Below are positions 9,738 to 21,292 of a stretch of DNA of 64,000 bases, piece after piece (position 1 is the first letter of the stretch; every line of letters starts with the position of its first letter). Under the pieces are notes generated by a model. The model searched no databases, was not told the DNA's origin, and saw nothing but the letters and a program-made list of their open reading frames with translations. The DNA comes from Ascarosepion bandense (Eukaryota > Mollusca > Cephalopoda > Sepiida > Sepiidae), in the NCBI GenBank assembly GCA_037127315.1, contig JBBBDQ010001279.1, positions 911,001-975,000 on the forward strand, in the 5' to 3' direction. A program made the translations under genes and the position numbers.

Positions 9738-10125
9738 TATTCGAAATATCGTCCTCATCTTCATTGCCGTTATTACGACGTTTTCGGTCTTTATACGCTC
9801 CGGCCTTCTTCAGGTGCTAAGAATTTCGAAGGACAGATGGCTCAGTGTATATGGGCGTTGGTTGGCTCTATTGACTTGACCCAAACAATTGTGAGATCAA
9901 TACCAGGCTAAAGCCGGGGTGAACAAATAACTTAGTGAGTCTGGTTAAAGTGAAATTATTCATGACTGCTAGAAACGGCTTCGCACAAGGAATGAGAATT
10001 ATATACCCCCTTGAAAGGGGTTCGGCTCGAAATTCCCAGTATTTGAAGAAGGCCGGCGCATACACCAGTCAAAACGTCGTAAAAATGGCAACGAAGACGA
10101 GGACAATAGTCCGAATAATGTCAAT
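9738..10125. mobile_element. Inverted-repeat element, Penelope-like terminus candidate
   Basis: Outer arms of about 75 bp (9738-9812 and 10043-10125) are diverged reverse complements. Both contain GAAGAAGGCCGG and AAAACGTCGT. A third arm-like copy lies alone at 55775-55860. A GAAGAAGGC...GAAACGT arrangement is, from memory, common at Penelope-like element termini; this is tentative. The 228 bp between arms has no domain I recognise (open frame 9935-10177 is a shadow). Confidence 0.5.
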
Positions 10126-10261
10126 AGTCTTAAACACACATTCAAAAGAAAAATTTTATGCAGAACTTTCAAAATAAATGTAATTTCAAAACAACAACAA
10201 TTATGTCATTCTTCTCGTTAAATAAACTTAAACTTATTAATACAAACGAAACCGTTGTATC

Positions 10262-10710
10262 TTTTGTTCCACCTTCTGATTCTTTCAGATGTGGTGGGCT
10301 CATTTATGCTCTCTACAGTACCTCTGCAGATGACACAACAATTTTGTCTCTAATAAGGTCAAAATGTCGGTTGATCTCAAAAATACCATAGAATTTGCAG
10401 TTACCTGAAGCAAACATATGGTCCGGTACCCTTGCTGTATATTTAGAGATTATTGATAAAGTCCAAAGAATCTGCAATATTATTGGTTCTGACCTGGTGT
10501 TTCTGCTTCAGTCACTTTCTCACAATTCATAGTGCCAGTTCTAGAAATACGTTTATGATAATTGTTCGAATGAGCTCTTTGGCTAGACTTTATAAATTTA
10601 AGCGCAGTACTAGATTGGCGGCAAGGTCTCATCCTTTCAGAATTGAATTGGCTAGATGTAGCTGTAAGTTCTATGTAAACAGTTTCTTCTGTAGCACTTA
10701 GTTGTTAATG
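10262..10710 (+). pseudogene. CR1/L2-like LINE fragment, RT thumb to C-terminus
   Basis: The plus strand contains, in broken frames, SADDTTILSL, then KVQRICNIIGSDL and finally STRLAARSHPFRIEL with FYVNSFF. These are the conserved tail of CR1/L2/Jockey-type LINE proteins after the polymerase core. Several stops; no apurinic endonuclease. It sits directly before another piece of the same class at 10745-11020 that belongs earlier in the protein, so the order is rearranged. Confidence 0.65.
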
Positions 10711-10744
10711 GCCAATCCTGCAAGGCCTGTGAGATCAATTCCAG

Positions 10745-11020
10745 CATCCACTAAGTTTCACTTCTCGGTCCAACCCTCCTCCATTTTTATATGAATGATC
10801 TGCCTAAGAACATACTTTGAGCTGTTGAGGACATCTATGCAGATGATAGAACGGCATGTGGGGGGATCTTCAAATATTCTAGATGACAAGAACCTGGAAG
10901 CTGATCTCACCTCCGAATTCACTTTAACAACCCAATGGCTGCTTATTTTCAATACCGTAAAATCCAAACATCGTGTTGTGTTTCTCTTCCGACCGCATTA
11001 TTGTCAAAGTTTTGAACGGA
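10745..11020 (+). pseudogene. CR1/L2-like LINE fragment, RT palm
   Basis: Reads FYMNDLPKNIL then VEDIYADDRTACGG and KNLEADLTSEFTLTTQWLL on the plus strand, across a stop at about 10818. This matches the LGPxLFLLYINDLP and YADD region of CR1-type reverse transcriptases. It abuts the GATA array at 11024. Confidence 0.65.
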
Positions 11021-11023
11021 GAT

Positions 11024-11098
11024 AGATAGATAGATAGATAGATAGATTAGAACATAACAGAATAAGGAAGGAAGAAAGAAAGAAAGAAAGAAAGGAAC

Positions 11099-11151
<53 letters not shown>

Positions 11152-11187
11152 GTAGAACATAACAGAATGAGAAAGAAAGAAAGGAAC

Positions 11188-11244
<57 letters not shown>

Positions 11245-11256
11245 ATATAATGAATG

Positions 11257-11299
<43 letters not shown>

Positions 11300-11333
11300 G
11301 TAGAACGCATGAATGAGAAAGAAAGAAAGAAAC

Positions 11334-11377
<44 letters not shown>

Positions 11378-11410
11378 GAACAAAAACAGAAAGAAAGAAA
11401 GAAAGAAAAT

Positions 11411-11443
<33 letters not shown>

Positions 11444-11524
11444 GAGAACAAACAGAAAGAAAGAAAGAAAGAAAGAAAGAAAATTAGATAGATAGATAGA
11501 TAGATAGATAGATGAGAACAAAAC

Positions 11525-11576
<52 letters not shown>

Positions 11577-11591
11577 GAGAACAAACAGAAT

Positions 11592-11637
<46 letters not shown>

Positions 11638-11642
11638 GAACA

Positions 11643-11694
<52 letters not shown>

Positions 11695-11738
11695 GAACAA
11701 AGCAGAAAGAAAGAAAGGAAGAAAGAAAGAAAGAAAAT

Positions 11739-11786
<48 letters not shown>

Positions 11787-11821
11787 GTAGAACATAAATA
11801 GAATGAAAGAAAGAAAGAAAC

Positions 11822-11878
<57 letters not shown>

Positions 11879-11912
11879 GAAATATAACAGAATGAGAAAG
11901 AAAGAAAGGAAC

Positions 11913-11973
<61 letters not shown>

Positions 11974-12061
11974 ATGAATGAATGAGAAAGAAAGAAAGAA
12001 ACATAGATAGATAGATAGATAGAGTAGAACATAAACAGAATGGAGAAAGAAAGAAAGAAAC

Positions 12062-12105
<44 letters not shown>

Positions 12106-12139
12106 GAACAAAACAGAATAAGAAAGAAAGAAAGAAAAT

Positions 12140-12176
<37 letters not shown>

Positions 12177-12257
12177 GAGAGAACAAACAGAATAAGAAAG
12201 AAAGAAAGAAAGAAAGAAAATTAGATAGATAGATAGATAGATAGATGAGAACAAAAC

Positions 12258-12298
<41 letters not shown>

Positions 12299-12332
12299 TA
12301 GATAGATAGATAGATAGATGAACAAACAGAAT

Positions 12333-12388
<56 letters not shown>

Positions 12389-12390
12389 AT

Positions 12391-12445
<55 letters not shown>

Positions 12446-12491
12446 GAACAAAGCAGAATAAGAAAGAAAGGAAGAAAGAAAGAAAGAAAAT

Positions 12492-12543
<52 letters not shown>

Positions 12544-12579
12544 GTAGAACATAACAGAATGAGAAAGAAAGAAAGAAAC

Positions 12580-12627
<48 letters not shown>

Positions 12628-12747
12628 GAACAAAACAGAATAAGAAAGAAAGAAAGAAAGAAAATTAGATAGATAGATATATAGATAGATAGATAGATGA
12701 GAACAAAACAGAATAAAGAAAGAAAGAAAGAAAGAAAGAAAGAAAAT

Positions 12748-12796
<49 letters not shown>

Positions 12797-12812
12797 GAGA
12801 ACAAAACAGAAT

Positions 12813-12881
<69 letters not shown>

Positions 12882-12897
12882 GAGAACAAAACAGAAT

Positions 12898-12945
<48 letters not shown>

Positions 12946-12963
12946 GAATAAAGAACAGAATAA

Positions 12964-13031
<68 letters not shown>

Positions 13032-13081
13032 GAACAAAGCAGAATAAGAAAGAAAGGAAAAAAGAAAGAAAGAAAGAAAAT

Positions 13082-13125
<44 letters not shown>

Positions 13126-13161
13126 GTAGAACATAACAGAATGAGAAAGAAAGAAAGAAAC

Positions 13162-13210
<49 letters not shown>

Positions 13211-13246
13211 GTAGAACATAACAGAATGAGAAAGAAAGAAAGAAAC

Positions 13247-13284
<38 letters not shown>

Positions 13285-13298
13285 GAACAAAACAGAAT

Positions 13299-13342
<44 letters not shown>

Positions 13343-13349
13343 AAAGAGC

Positions 13350-13380
<31 letters not shown>

Positions 13381-13381
13381 T
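11024..13381. repeat. Compound (GATA)n/(GAAA)n array with a repeated spacer
   Basis: About 2.36 kb made of some 30 units, each consisting of (GATA)n, a spacer close to GAACAAAACAGAATAAG (variants GTAGAACATAACAGAATGAG), and (GAAA)n. The spacer is kept at near identity while the tetranucleotide runs vary, so the array is a higher-order repeat rather than plain microsatellite growth. Because tetranucleotide repeats lack stops on one strand, minus-strand open frames of up to 365 residues (LSIY/FLSF repeats) exist throughout; they are not genes. Confidence 0.95.
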
Positions 13382-13757
13382 GAACAATTATGAGGAATTT
13401 CTTGGTGGAGAATAAATGCCAGTCTTTATTAATACAGACAAAACATTCTGAGAGGATGGAACAAAGAGGTTGGCAAAATTATAAGATGAAACTGTGAGAA
13501 ATTATTTAGCAGGCCGTTCAATAAAGATAATATCAAAATTTTATTTTAATTTCATATAAATATTGCGTTTTTTTTTTGTTTTTTGTTTTTTTGTTTTGTT
13601 TTTGTTTTTGAAGCAGTGGGTGTTTATCCGATACAATTTGCCTGATTTTTATTTTGATGCAGTTTTGCAATTAGATAACATGCAAGAAAAGCACTGAAAG
13701 TGTACAGGGAGAAAATAAAAGAATGTAAGAGAAAGAATATATTAAATGTACATAGGA

Positions 13758-14046
13758 TGTGTGTTGTGGTACAGTGGATAATTGACTTGGAACGACAAAT
13801 CAAGGAGCCAAATTTGAATTCCAGTTGAATTCCTTGCATTCACTTACACACAAATACCCTTGGGAAAGGTATTAATCCGTCTCTTCCCCCCATTTATGGG
13901 GAAAATAATAGGACAGATTGGGTTCTATAGCCTTTGCTGGCAATCAGTCTACTGCAGAAAGCAATGTCACCCTAATGCAGGATAAGTCTTCTTTTGAGAC
14001 ATGATTGCCCAAAACGTGTATCACATATGACACTTAACTGACTGAC
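13758..14046 (+). mobile_element. 300 bp tRNA-derived SINE (second family), full length
   Basis: Begins ATGTGTGTTGTGG with box A-like TGGTACAGTGG at 13767-13777, and box B-like TTTGAATTCC at 13813-13822. The body includes GACAGATTGGGTTCTATAGCC and a CTGCAGAAAGCAATG stretch. It ends GCACTTAACTGACTGAC, a short GACT-type tail. This is the only copy here with a nearly whole head on the plus strand. The family recurs on the minus strand at least eight times. Its long central region is reminiscent of the cephalopod SINE central domain, which I cannot verify. Confidence 0.8.
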
Positions 14047-14590
14047 ATAGGCACCAGAAAAAACATGTACATGTGTCTATGAGTTGAATATATGGATCGG
14101 AATCTGACAAGATGAATAGAATAAATAAAGAACAAGTAGGAAAAAAGTGTCTTTAACCTAACACTTAGAGATTCTTCAAAGACGAATGATTTTAAAAAAT
14201 CCAAGAGACAATATGTTGAGATATAATTTCATTGTCAGATACGTGTCACATGTGATAAAGCAACGGATGAATATTAAAATGTAGAAGATAAAACTTGTGT
14301 TTGTTTAAATATATGTGTCAAAGCGTTCTTTTTAGATAAAAGAAAACAGTTATGAATGTATGCGTTGAGAGAAATCAAATGAGGGAACGATTTTCATTCG
14401 AAATAGCGTGAGAATCACATGAATTATACACAAAATATATTTCCATTTAAATTCTAGTGAAAATAATGTTAATAGCTAGAATCATTTAATGAAATAATAA
14501 ATTACTAAATATCGTTAACGGTTAGTATCTTTCAATGAAATAAAATATAACTATGTATTAAAATTATAATAATAACATAAGTAATTTCCT
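14047..14590. other. Unassigned AT-rich sequence with a short direct repeat
   Basis: No gene seen. 14469-14512 (GCTAGAATCATTTAATG region) is repeated imperfectly just downstream (14515-14560) and again, with four mismatches over 43 bp, at 18299-18344 on the other side of the LINE at 14590-18240. Confidence 0.5.
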
Positions 14591-17500
14591 ACATTCGCAC
14601 CGTAATGGGGGTGCTAGAGGGTGTCGTCAGTGATGTCATCGCGTGGATCACTAGAGGGTTTCGGGTCTTTCAACATCATACCCCCCTCACCACGCCAACC
14701 CGACCAGAGATGATCAGCTTCTGGCCCACCCTCGATAAGCGCTTTCAGACACTGGAAAATAACGTTTAGGCCCGGTACGAAATCTTGCAAATGCTTCTGA
14801 TTGGCGACAGTCAGAGCCACTTTCCATTTAGAAGCGAACCGTACATGAGCTCGTCCGAAACATTAATTTAGACGCAGAATTTTGGGGAATTTTAGCTAAC
14901 AATTTGGAATCCAGGCACTCTCTCGTTTGATCCATAACCAATTAGCTGTTCTTTCCGCTGTTTTGGTTATGGACTTGAGTGCTTTCCTTTTTTTACTCCC
15001 ACTATTCCAATATCTGTTAAGGCTTTGCATAAGGACCTTGCTGCAAATCCTCTAGTCCCCACTTCTATAGGAGTGCAGCTAGCCCTCCAGCCTTTAACCC
15101 TGCAACTCTCCAGCAGTTCGTCATGTTTTAACTTCTTCCTTTCATGAGCTTCCTCTGCGTTTTCTTCCTAGGGGACCGTCAGTTCCCACAAGACTTCAAA
15201 TTATGAGAAGAAAACTCTATCTAGGCGAAGTTTTGTGATGGCAATTTGCTCGGTGAATTTCAACCTTGAGCCTATATCTGCCCTTAGTTCCCAGTCTCTT
15301 GCAGGAGATAGCAGGTTTGGATTTACCTTTCTATTTCGTGGGATTTTCGCGCCCGCTTTAATAAATTTTATCTGCCTTGTGTCTGGGTTGTAAACATTCT
15401 CTTTGATAGCATTTTCAACTATTTTCACGATCTCTTTTAGAATTTCGTCATGGCGCCACCTGTAACGCCCATCAGCTAGTGCAGATTTACAGCTACTCAG
15501 GATATGTTTTAAGGTACCTTTGCGCCCACAAAGATAACAGTTTAGCGACTGGGATTTATACCATAATTGTAAGTTTGTGGGGCTTGGCAGGGTGTCGTAT
15601 ACTGCCAGAATCAGAAATTTTAATCTGGAGTCACCGTGCCATATTTCGGACCATTTGATTTGGCGTTTCAACATAGAGCTCCATTTGGTTCATGCCCCTT
15701 GCTGTCTCATCCCGACTTGGATTGCTATTCGTTTCTCTTCTTCGCCGTTTCTGATTTCTTCCTGCAAAAGAGGACTTTTCTTTTTTCCTTACAGTTTATC
15801 ATATTTTTCTGAGGGAAAAAAACCCGAGGCCTGCGCGTCCAGTAGCTATGGTCCCTAGTATTGCCTTTTCTCAGATTCTTTCTTTTGCTGTATTCAGTTC
15901 TTTCGAGGTGTTCCATTTTCTACCTGTATATACTGATATTCCCGCACCGGCTACTTTGGGATCATTCGAGCACTCGTAATGGATTGTAGCTCTCACTTTA
16001 GCTACTTTAACCCTCTAGGGCCATTCGTATCATATTTGATACAGTATGAAAACAAGCCTTGAAAGAAATATTTTCCTGAAAATTTTTTTAAGAGAAATAT
16101 TTTATAAATTTCAAATGAAAGCAGTACTGCCTGCTCAGTCAATGAATACCAAATGTTTCCTTATAGGGAAATACCAAATGTTTCCTTATAGGGAAATACT
16201 GTATCAAATATGATACGAACGGCCCTAGAGGGTTAAATTCTTCGTGTAGGCTTTTAAACGGGAGTTTCAGTGCGTTTGTTTTCTCCTATAACGCTGCACT
16301 GCATAGAGACCTTGGCAAACTTAACCACCTACGTAGTCGTGATGTTATGCTTCTTTCCATTAGTTCTACCGTGAAGGAAGTGAAATCCTAGATCGTTACA
16401 GGCCAGAGTATTTTTGGAAGAATGACGTGTTGATAAATCCAAGCTTTATATCTGCCAGGTAAGCCAGACTTATCAACCCTGATTAACCACCCTTCTAGAT
16501 TCTCCTTTGTTAATATTACGGATCTTGAATCTTTTTGGGTTTCATCGAACTGCTTCCCCAAGCTCTTTACTGGCTTTTGATGTATTGTAGGTATGTCATC
16601 TCCAAAGAGCTTAAATCTGTCGTTTTTCGAAAACTTGAACGTGATTTGGAAGCGTTAAAACTCATTCTTGCCCAGTTGATGAGTTCTTCGATGCCCTTCA
16701 GCAACTGCCTTGCCCCAATGGTGGACGTGCTGGTTATGGTCATGTCATCCATATACGCTCGAATCGGTGGTTGCCTTACACCGGATCTGGAGACTGGTCC
16801 TTGACATTCCACTTCAGCCGCCTTTATCAGCATATTCATTGATAATGCGAAGAGAGTCGCTGAAATGGTGCAGCCTGTTATTATCCCTCTTTCAAGATTG
16901 TGCCACGCCGAAGTTGAGGTCTTTGTTACTGCCCTCATTCTAAAATCCTTATAGTAGTTTAAAATGAGCTTGGTGAAAGCAGTGGGTATATGGTACCGGA
17001 TTAGGGCTTCTTCTACCAGACGATGGGGAATTGACCCATAAGCATTCTTAAGGTCTGCAATTCAGAGGACTGCAATATCTCCCTTATTTTCCTTAGCATC
17101 TTTTAGTAGTTGGGTAATGACCCCTGTATGTTCCATGCATCCTGGCATGCCTGGGACTCCTCCTTTTTGAACAGAGGTATCAATGTAGTTATTTATTATT
17201 AGATATTTTGACAGCCTACTATTTAATAAGCTGAAGAAAATTTTTCCTTCAACATTCAGCAGTGAAATACATCTGAATTGGTTGATTTTCTTGGCGTTTT
17301 CCTCTTTGGGGATCCATATCCCCTCGGAATACTTCCACTGGTCTGCTATCTTCCCTCTCTTCCAAATGACCTTCAGTAACTTCCATAGGGTACGCTGTAA
17401 TTTTGGGCATCTTTTGTACACTAAGTATGGTATTCCATTCAGGCCTGGAGCGGAGCTTGACCGAGCTTTTTTAAGCACTAATTGCAATTCAACCAAGCTA

Positions 17501-18240
17501 GGTAGTCCCATGTCGAGATCAATTGAAGGAGGATCTGGTGTAAGAAGCAGATGGTTTTCGCCAAGTTGTTGTTGCTGGATGGGGTCGCTTAAGGAGTCTT
17601 TTAGAAAAGCATTTATTTCCTCATTGCTACTTTGTAGCGTTCCACTGCGGGTTTCACCCAGTAATTGTTTGGTAAATCCGAAAGGATTGGATATGAAGGC
17701 TGCTCTTTTCCGAGCTCTTTCTCTCCTCCTCCGGCGGTGCCATTCGGCTCTTCTTAATGCTTTTAAATCCGATCGGATCGAGTCTCTTAGTTCTCTTAAG
17801 GTTTCTTTTTCTTCGGGCTTTGCATTCTTATATTGTTTTTTTAGTGATTTTAATTCTGCTGTGTTTTTTAATTCGATTTTCTCTTCGATTCATGGTGCTA
17901 TTCGCCACTTTTTTTCCTTCGTTGTTTCCAAATCGTTCTGCTCCAAAGCACACGATTATTTTGCTCATAATTTCTAGTCGTTTATCAACGGAGCCTTTCA
18001 AAATCAATGTCAGGATCTTGCTGACATCCAAATCAAAAGCTTGCCAAAGAGTTTGTATCTGTTGCTGCAGGCCATTTGATCTTTTTCCGAAAATTACTTG
18101 ATGTTATGTTGCTAGACATATTGACCCCTATTTGGAAGGACTGGGTACTGTGGTGTGCATCCTGGCCCTGCTCTTCCTGCGTCTCACCAGGAGAGTATCC
18201 TGTGCGTTGCAGATTGTCAATACGTGCCATGCATTTCATT
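14590..18240 (-). mobile_element. R2/NeSL/HERO-group LINE, decayed, minus strand
   Basis: Minus-strand order: N-terminal block IKWPAATDTNSL and RLEIMSKIIVCFGAERFG (18100-17900); RT fingers SSSAPGLNGIPYLVYKR (about 17440); palm with LERGIITGCTISATLFAL and the catalytic AYMDDM (16890-16740); thumb KAWIYQHVILPKILWPV (about 16440); zinc finger CYLCGRKGTLKHILSSC (about 15540); then a restriction-like endonuclease region with WELTVP, KHDELLESCRVKGW and IEVGTRGFAARSL (15190-15020); and a C-terminus PSSDPRDDITDDTL at about 14610. The 3' part is complete. At least six stops or frameshifts plus a MITE insertion at 16007-16236 make it inactive. The clade within this endonuclease group is from memory. 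Confidence 0.85.
16007..16236. mobile_element. piggyBac-like MITE nested in the LINE
   Basis: Third copy of the 222 bp element (16011-16232) with TTAA on both sides (16007-16010, 16233-16236). It is inverted relative to the copy at 277-498 and about 98% similar by eye. The LINE coding sequence resumes on either side, with VAKVRATIHYECS downstream, so this is a clean insertion that dates after the LINE. Confidence 0.85.
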
Positions 18241-18350
18241 AAGTAAGTAATAATATTATATAAATAAGAATATATAAATATAAATTATCATGAAAATATT
18301 AATGGTTAGAATCTTTTAATGAAATAATAAATTACTAAATAAAATGTAAA

Positions 18351-18351
<1 letters not shown>

Positions 18352-18390
<39 letters not shown>
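18352..18390. repeat. (AAT)n tract, presumed LINE target
   Basis: About 13 AAT units directly before the start of the Dong-like element. Similar AAT/ATA runs mark every junction in the array that follows (22200-22213, 23313-23330, 23889-23930, 25529-25538, 25987-25998). Confidence 0.9.
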
Positions 18391-18395
<5 letters not shown>

Positions 18396-18402
18396 GTCCA
18401 GT

Positions 18403-21291
18403 ATGGCTCTTCCAGTGGATAAACAGGGAGCCCGTCCTTCAGGAGGGAACCTACCTGAGGTCGAAAAATCTGCCATAGGAACAAACTCCTACACAAAGAA
18501 TGTATCTTCAGGTCCCCACAACCAGGATAATCCTAATGATGGTCCTGAAAATTCACCAGCTAGATCTACAACCGTATATTTAAAGAAAGAAAAAATAAAA
18601 TGGTCTCGTGAGGAGTACAAAGTCGTTATGACTGCATTTCATGAAGCGTTACTCAAACCTCAAAAAAACATGACTCGCCAAACATATGACATTTGGCGTG
18701 AAAAAGTTGGTCAAACAAATATAAAGTATATTGACGAAAATAAATTGGCCAATGTACGTAGGTACATTATTCGTAATAACCGACTGTCAGGGGCTGAGAT
18801 TCACGAAATTAAAAGAATTGTAACAAGAAGAGTCGAATCAACAAAATATGAAAAGGAACCGGAACCAGAAATAAAAAGTAATAACATCAAACAAATCACA
18901 GGTCATAATGTAGAAACCGTGAAACACGCAAATCACTGCGAAGATAATGATGTAAGTCTAAAAGTGCTGGAAAGGTGCGATCTGAGTCTGAGTCAGTTAA
19001 AAGACAAAAATAAAATTAGTTCAGAACACATCGAAGATAATTATTTGACGGAAAATAAGAAGAATATACAGGAAGCCAAGATAGAAATAAAAAACCAGCT
19101 AAGTCAAATACAAAGTATTACAATGGAGGAACGTGAACAGCTCCCAAAATTCCAACCAACAAAACAAAACCTCCGAACTATTAAATTGTACAATGCAGCA
19201 CTGAAATCAATACTGGATGAAGACCCGAATACAAATCTTAACGAAGTAATATATGCATCAGCAACAGCAGCAACAAAAAAATTAAACATCAAAATAAAAA
19301 CAAGGCAGTCACGCAGACGTGAAGATCCACCTTGGAAAAGAAAAATCGAAAAAGAAATCGAACAACTAAGAAGTGAACTGTCAGTACTGGATGAACTGAG
19401 TAGAGGAATAAATGTAAGAACTAGGAAAAGAAGAAGAGCCGAAAAAAAATATAACATCAGGAATGAAAATGACGTCTTATCAAATAAAGAAAAAATAAAG
19501 CAAAAAATCCAACTGAAGGCTCAAAGAATAAGACGCTATGAAAAAAGAGCAAAATTTTACAGACAAAACAAGATCTTTCAGACTGATACAAAGAGATTTT
19601 ACAGGGAAATAAGTAAAAAAAGAATTGAAGTGACAGTACCCCCCAGAATGGAAGAAGTCACACAGTTCTGGGAAAAGATATGGGCTTGCCCTAAAGAACC
19701 TAGCAAGGAAGTACATTGGATTACGCAGGAGATAGAACGAATGAAGAATAAACCCGAACAGACATGGTCTGGAATTACAGAAGATGATATTAAATTTGCA
19801 CTAAAAAAAGCACACAATTGGAAAACTCCAGGTATAGATAAAATTCCTAACTTTTGGCTATATTATTTAAATGCAGCACATAAAAAAATAGCCAAAGAAC
19901 TCCAAGAAATGGTTGACGATCCCACTAAAATTCCTGCATGGATGACAAAAGGAATTACATTTCTTCTACTCAAGAATGGTGACACAAACAACCCGAAAAA
20001 CTACAGACCAATTACATGTCTTCCGACAACATATAAACTACTAACATCTATTTTAACAAAACAAACATATTTATTCTTAGAAAGAAATGACATGATACCG
20101 CTTGAACAAAAAGGGTGCAAACGTGGCTGTTATGGCTGTAAAGACCAATTGCTAATTAACAAAATGATCCTGGAAAACTGCTACAAGACAAAGAAAAATA
20201 TTAGTACTGCCTGGATAGACTACCGAAAGGCATTCGATAGTGTGCCACATGAATGGATTTTAAAGACTTTAAATATATACAAGATATCGCCCGTCATCAT
20301 CAATTTCATCAAACAGTGCATGTCTATATGGAAAACAACCCTTTACCTCAATCATATAAATGGAACCTATAAGTCTGATGAAATAAACATCAAAAGAGGT
20401 ATATTTCAAGGTGATTCTTTATCTCCCTTACTATTCTGCATATCATTAATAGCACTAACCAGTCAACTTAATAAGACAGAATGTGGTTATAAAATAGGCC
20501 AAAAGAAAATAAGCCATCTATTTTACATGGATGACTTAAAGTTATATGCTAAGAATGATAATGAGCTGGAAGGTCTTCTGCAAACTGTAAAATGCTTCAG
20601 CGAAGACATTGGAATGAAATTTAATTTGAATAAATGTGCTAAAGCTACAGTTTTACGTGGATCAATACAAGAAACATCCTCAATTAGCCTAGACCCTGCT
20701 GTAACAATAAAAGAATTGAAACCAGAAGAAGCTTATAAATACCTAGGTGTAAATGAGAGCGAAAACATTCACCATAAAAAAATGAAAGAAATAGTGCGTA
20801 AAGAGTACTATAGAAGGCTACGAATGATATTAAAAACTGAATTAAATTCACAGAATAGAGTTATGGCCATTAATAGCCTTGCAATCCCAGTTGTCCAATA
20901 TAGCTTCAACATCTTAAACTGGACTCTAAACGACATCAGGCGAATGGATGCTAAAACAAGAAAGCTTCTTTCTAAGCATAGGATGCATCACCCAAAGGCT
21001 GATGTAGACCGTCTATACATACCCCGTAAAGAAGGTGGAAGGGGTCTTATTCAGCTAGAATTGTCATACAAGACAACAACTATTGGCTTACTAACATACA
21101 TAGAAACAACAAAGGATTGGATGATACAATTAGTAAGGCAACATGAAGAAAGAAAGAAAAAATATTCAATAATAAAAGAAGGCAGTAAATACAAACAAGA
21201 ATTGCAGTTAGTAGATTCTGTAGAAAAGCAAAACAGTAGCCAAGAACCAACTATTGCGGCAAAAAATATGAAAATTAAAAGCCAAAGATAA
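18403..21291 (+). CDS. Dong-like LINE protein, N-terminus through RT (962 aa)
   Basis: An unbroken frame opening at the first ATG after the AAT tract. Residues 1-270 are charged and without a zinc finger that I can see; NRLSGAEIHEIKRIV near 127 is a pattern I associate with this group. 300-420 is strongly basic, probably nucleic-acid binding. RT motifs follow: NWKTPGIDKIPNFWLY (about 475), NYRPITCLPTTYKLL (about 530), AWIDYRKAFDSVPHEWI (about 605), IFQGDSLSPLLFC (about 665) and the catalytic FYMDDLKLY (about 705). It copies element RNA at the chromosomal target. The frame ends early because of one extra A near 21278; the downstream endonuclease continues in another frame. Confidence 0.9.
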   Translation: MALPVDKQGARPSGGNLPEVEKSAIGTNSYTKNVSSGPHNQDNPNDGPENSPARSTTVYLKKEKIKWSREEYKVVMTAFHEALLKPQKNMTRQTYDIWREKVGQTNIKYIDENKLANVRRYIIRNNRLSGAEIHEIKRIVTRRVESTKYEKEPEPEIKSNNIKQITGHNVETVKHANHCEDNDVSLKVLERCDLSLSQLKDKNKISSEHIEDNYLTENKKNIQEAKIEIKNQLSQIQSITMEEREQLPKFQPTKQNLRTIKLYNAALKSILDEDPNTNLNEVIYASATAATKKLNIKIKTRQSRRREDPPWKRKIEKEIEQLRSELSVLDELSRGINVRTRKRRRAEKKYNIRNENDVLSNKEKIKQKIQLKAQRIRRYEKRAKFYRQNKIFQTDTKRFYREISKKRIEVTVPPRMEEVTQFWEKIWACPKEPSKEVHWITQEIERMKNKPEQTWSGITEDDIKFALKKAHNWKTPGIDKIPNFWLYYLNAAHKKIAKELQEMVDDPTKIPAWMTKGITFLLLKNGDTNNPKNYRPITCLPTTYKLLTSILTKQTYLFLERNDMIPLEQKGCKRGCYGCKDQLLINKMILENCYKTKKNISTAWIDYRKAFDSVPHEWILKTLNIYKISPVIINFIKQCMSIWKTTLYLNHINGTYKSDEINIKRGIFQGDSLSPLLFCISLIALTSQLNKTECGYKIGQKKISHLFYMDDLKLYAKNDNELEGLLQTVKCFSEDIGMKFNLNKCAKATVLRGSIQETSSISLDPAVTIKELKPEEAYKYLGVNESENIHHKKMKEIVRKEYYRRLRMILKTELNSQNRVMAINSLAIPVVQYSFNILNWTLNDIRRMDAKTRKLLSKHRMHHPKADVDRLYIPRKEGGRGLIQLELSYKTTTIGLLTYIETTKDWMIQLVRQHEERKKKYSIIKEGSKYKQELQLVDSVEKQNSSQEPTIAAKNMKIKSQR

Positions 21292-21292
21292 A

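Noticed and set aside
10949..13387. Long minus-strand open frames (up to 365 residues) of LSIY/FLSF repeats
   Set aside because: Direct translations of GATA/GAAA repeats, open in all three minus frames, with no initiation context or conserved domain.
17282..18101. Plus-strand 231- and 114-residue open frames
   Set aside because: Antisense shadows of the minus-strand R2/NeSL-type LINE coding sequence, which carries the real RT motifs.
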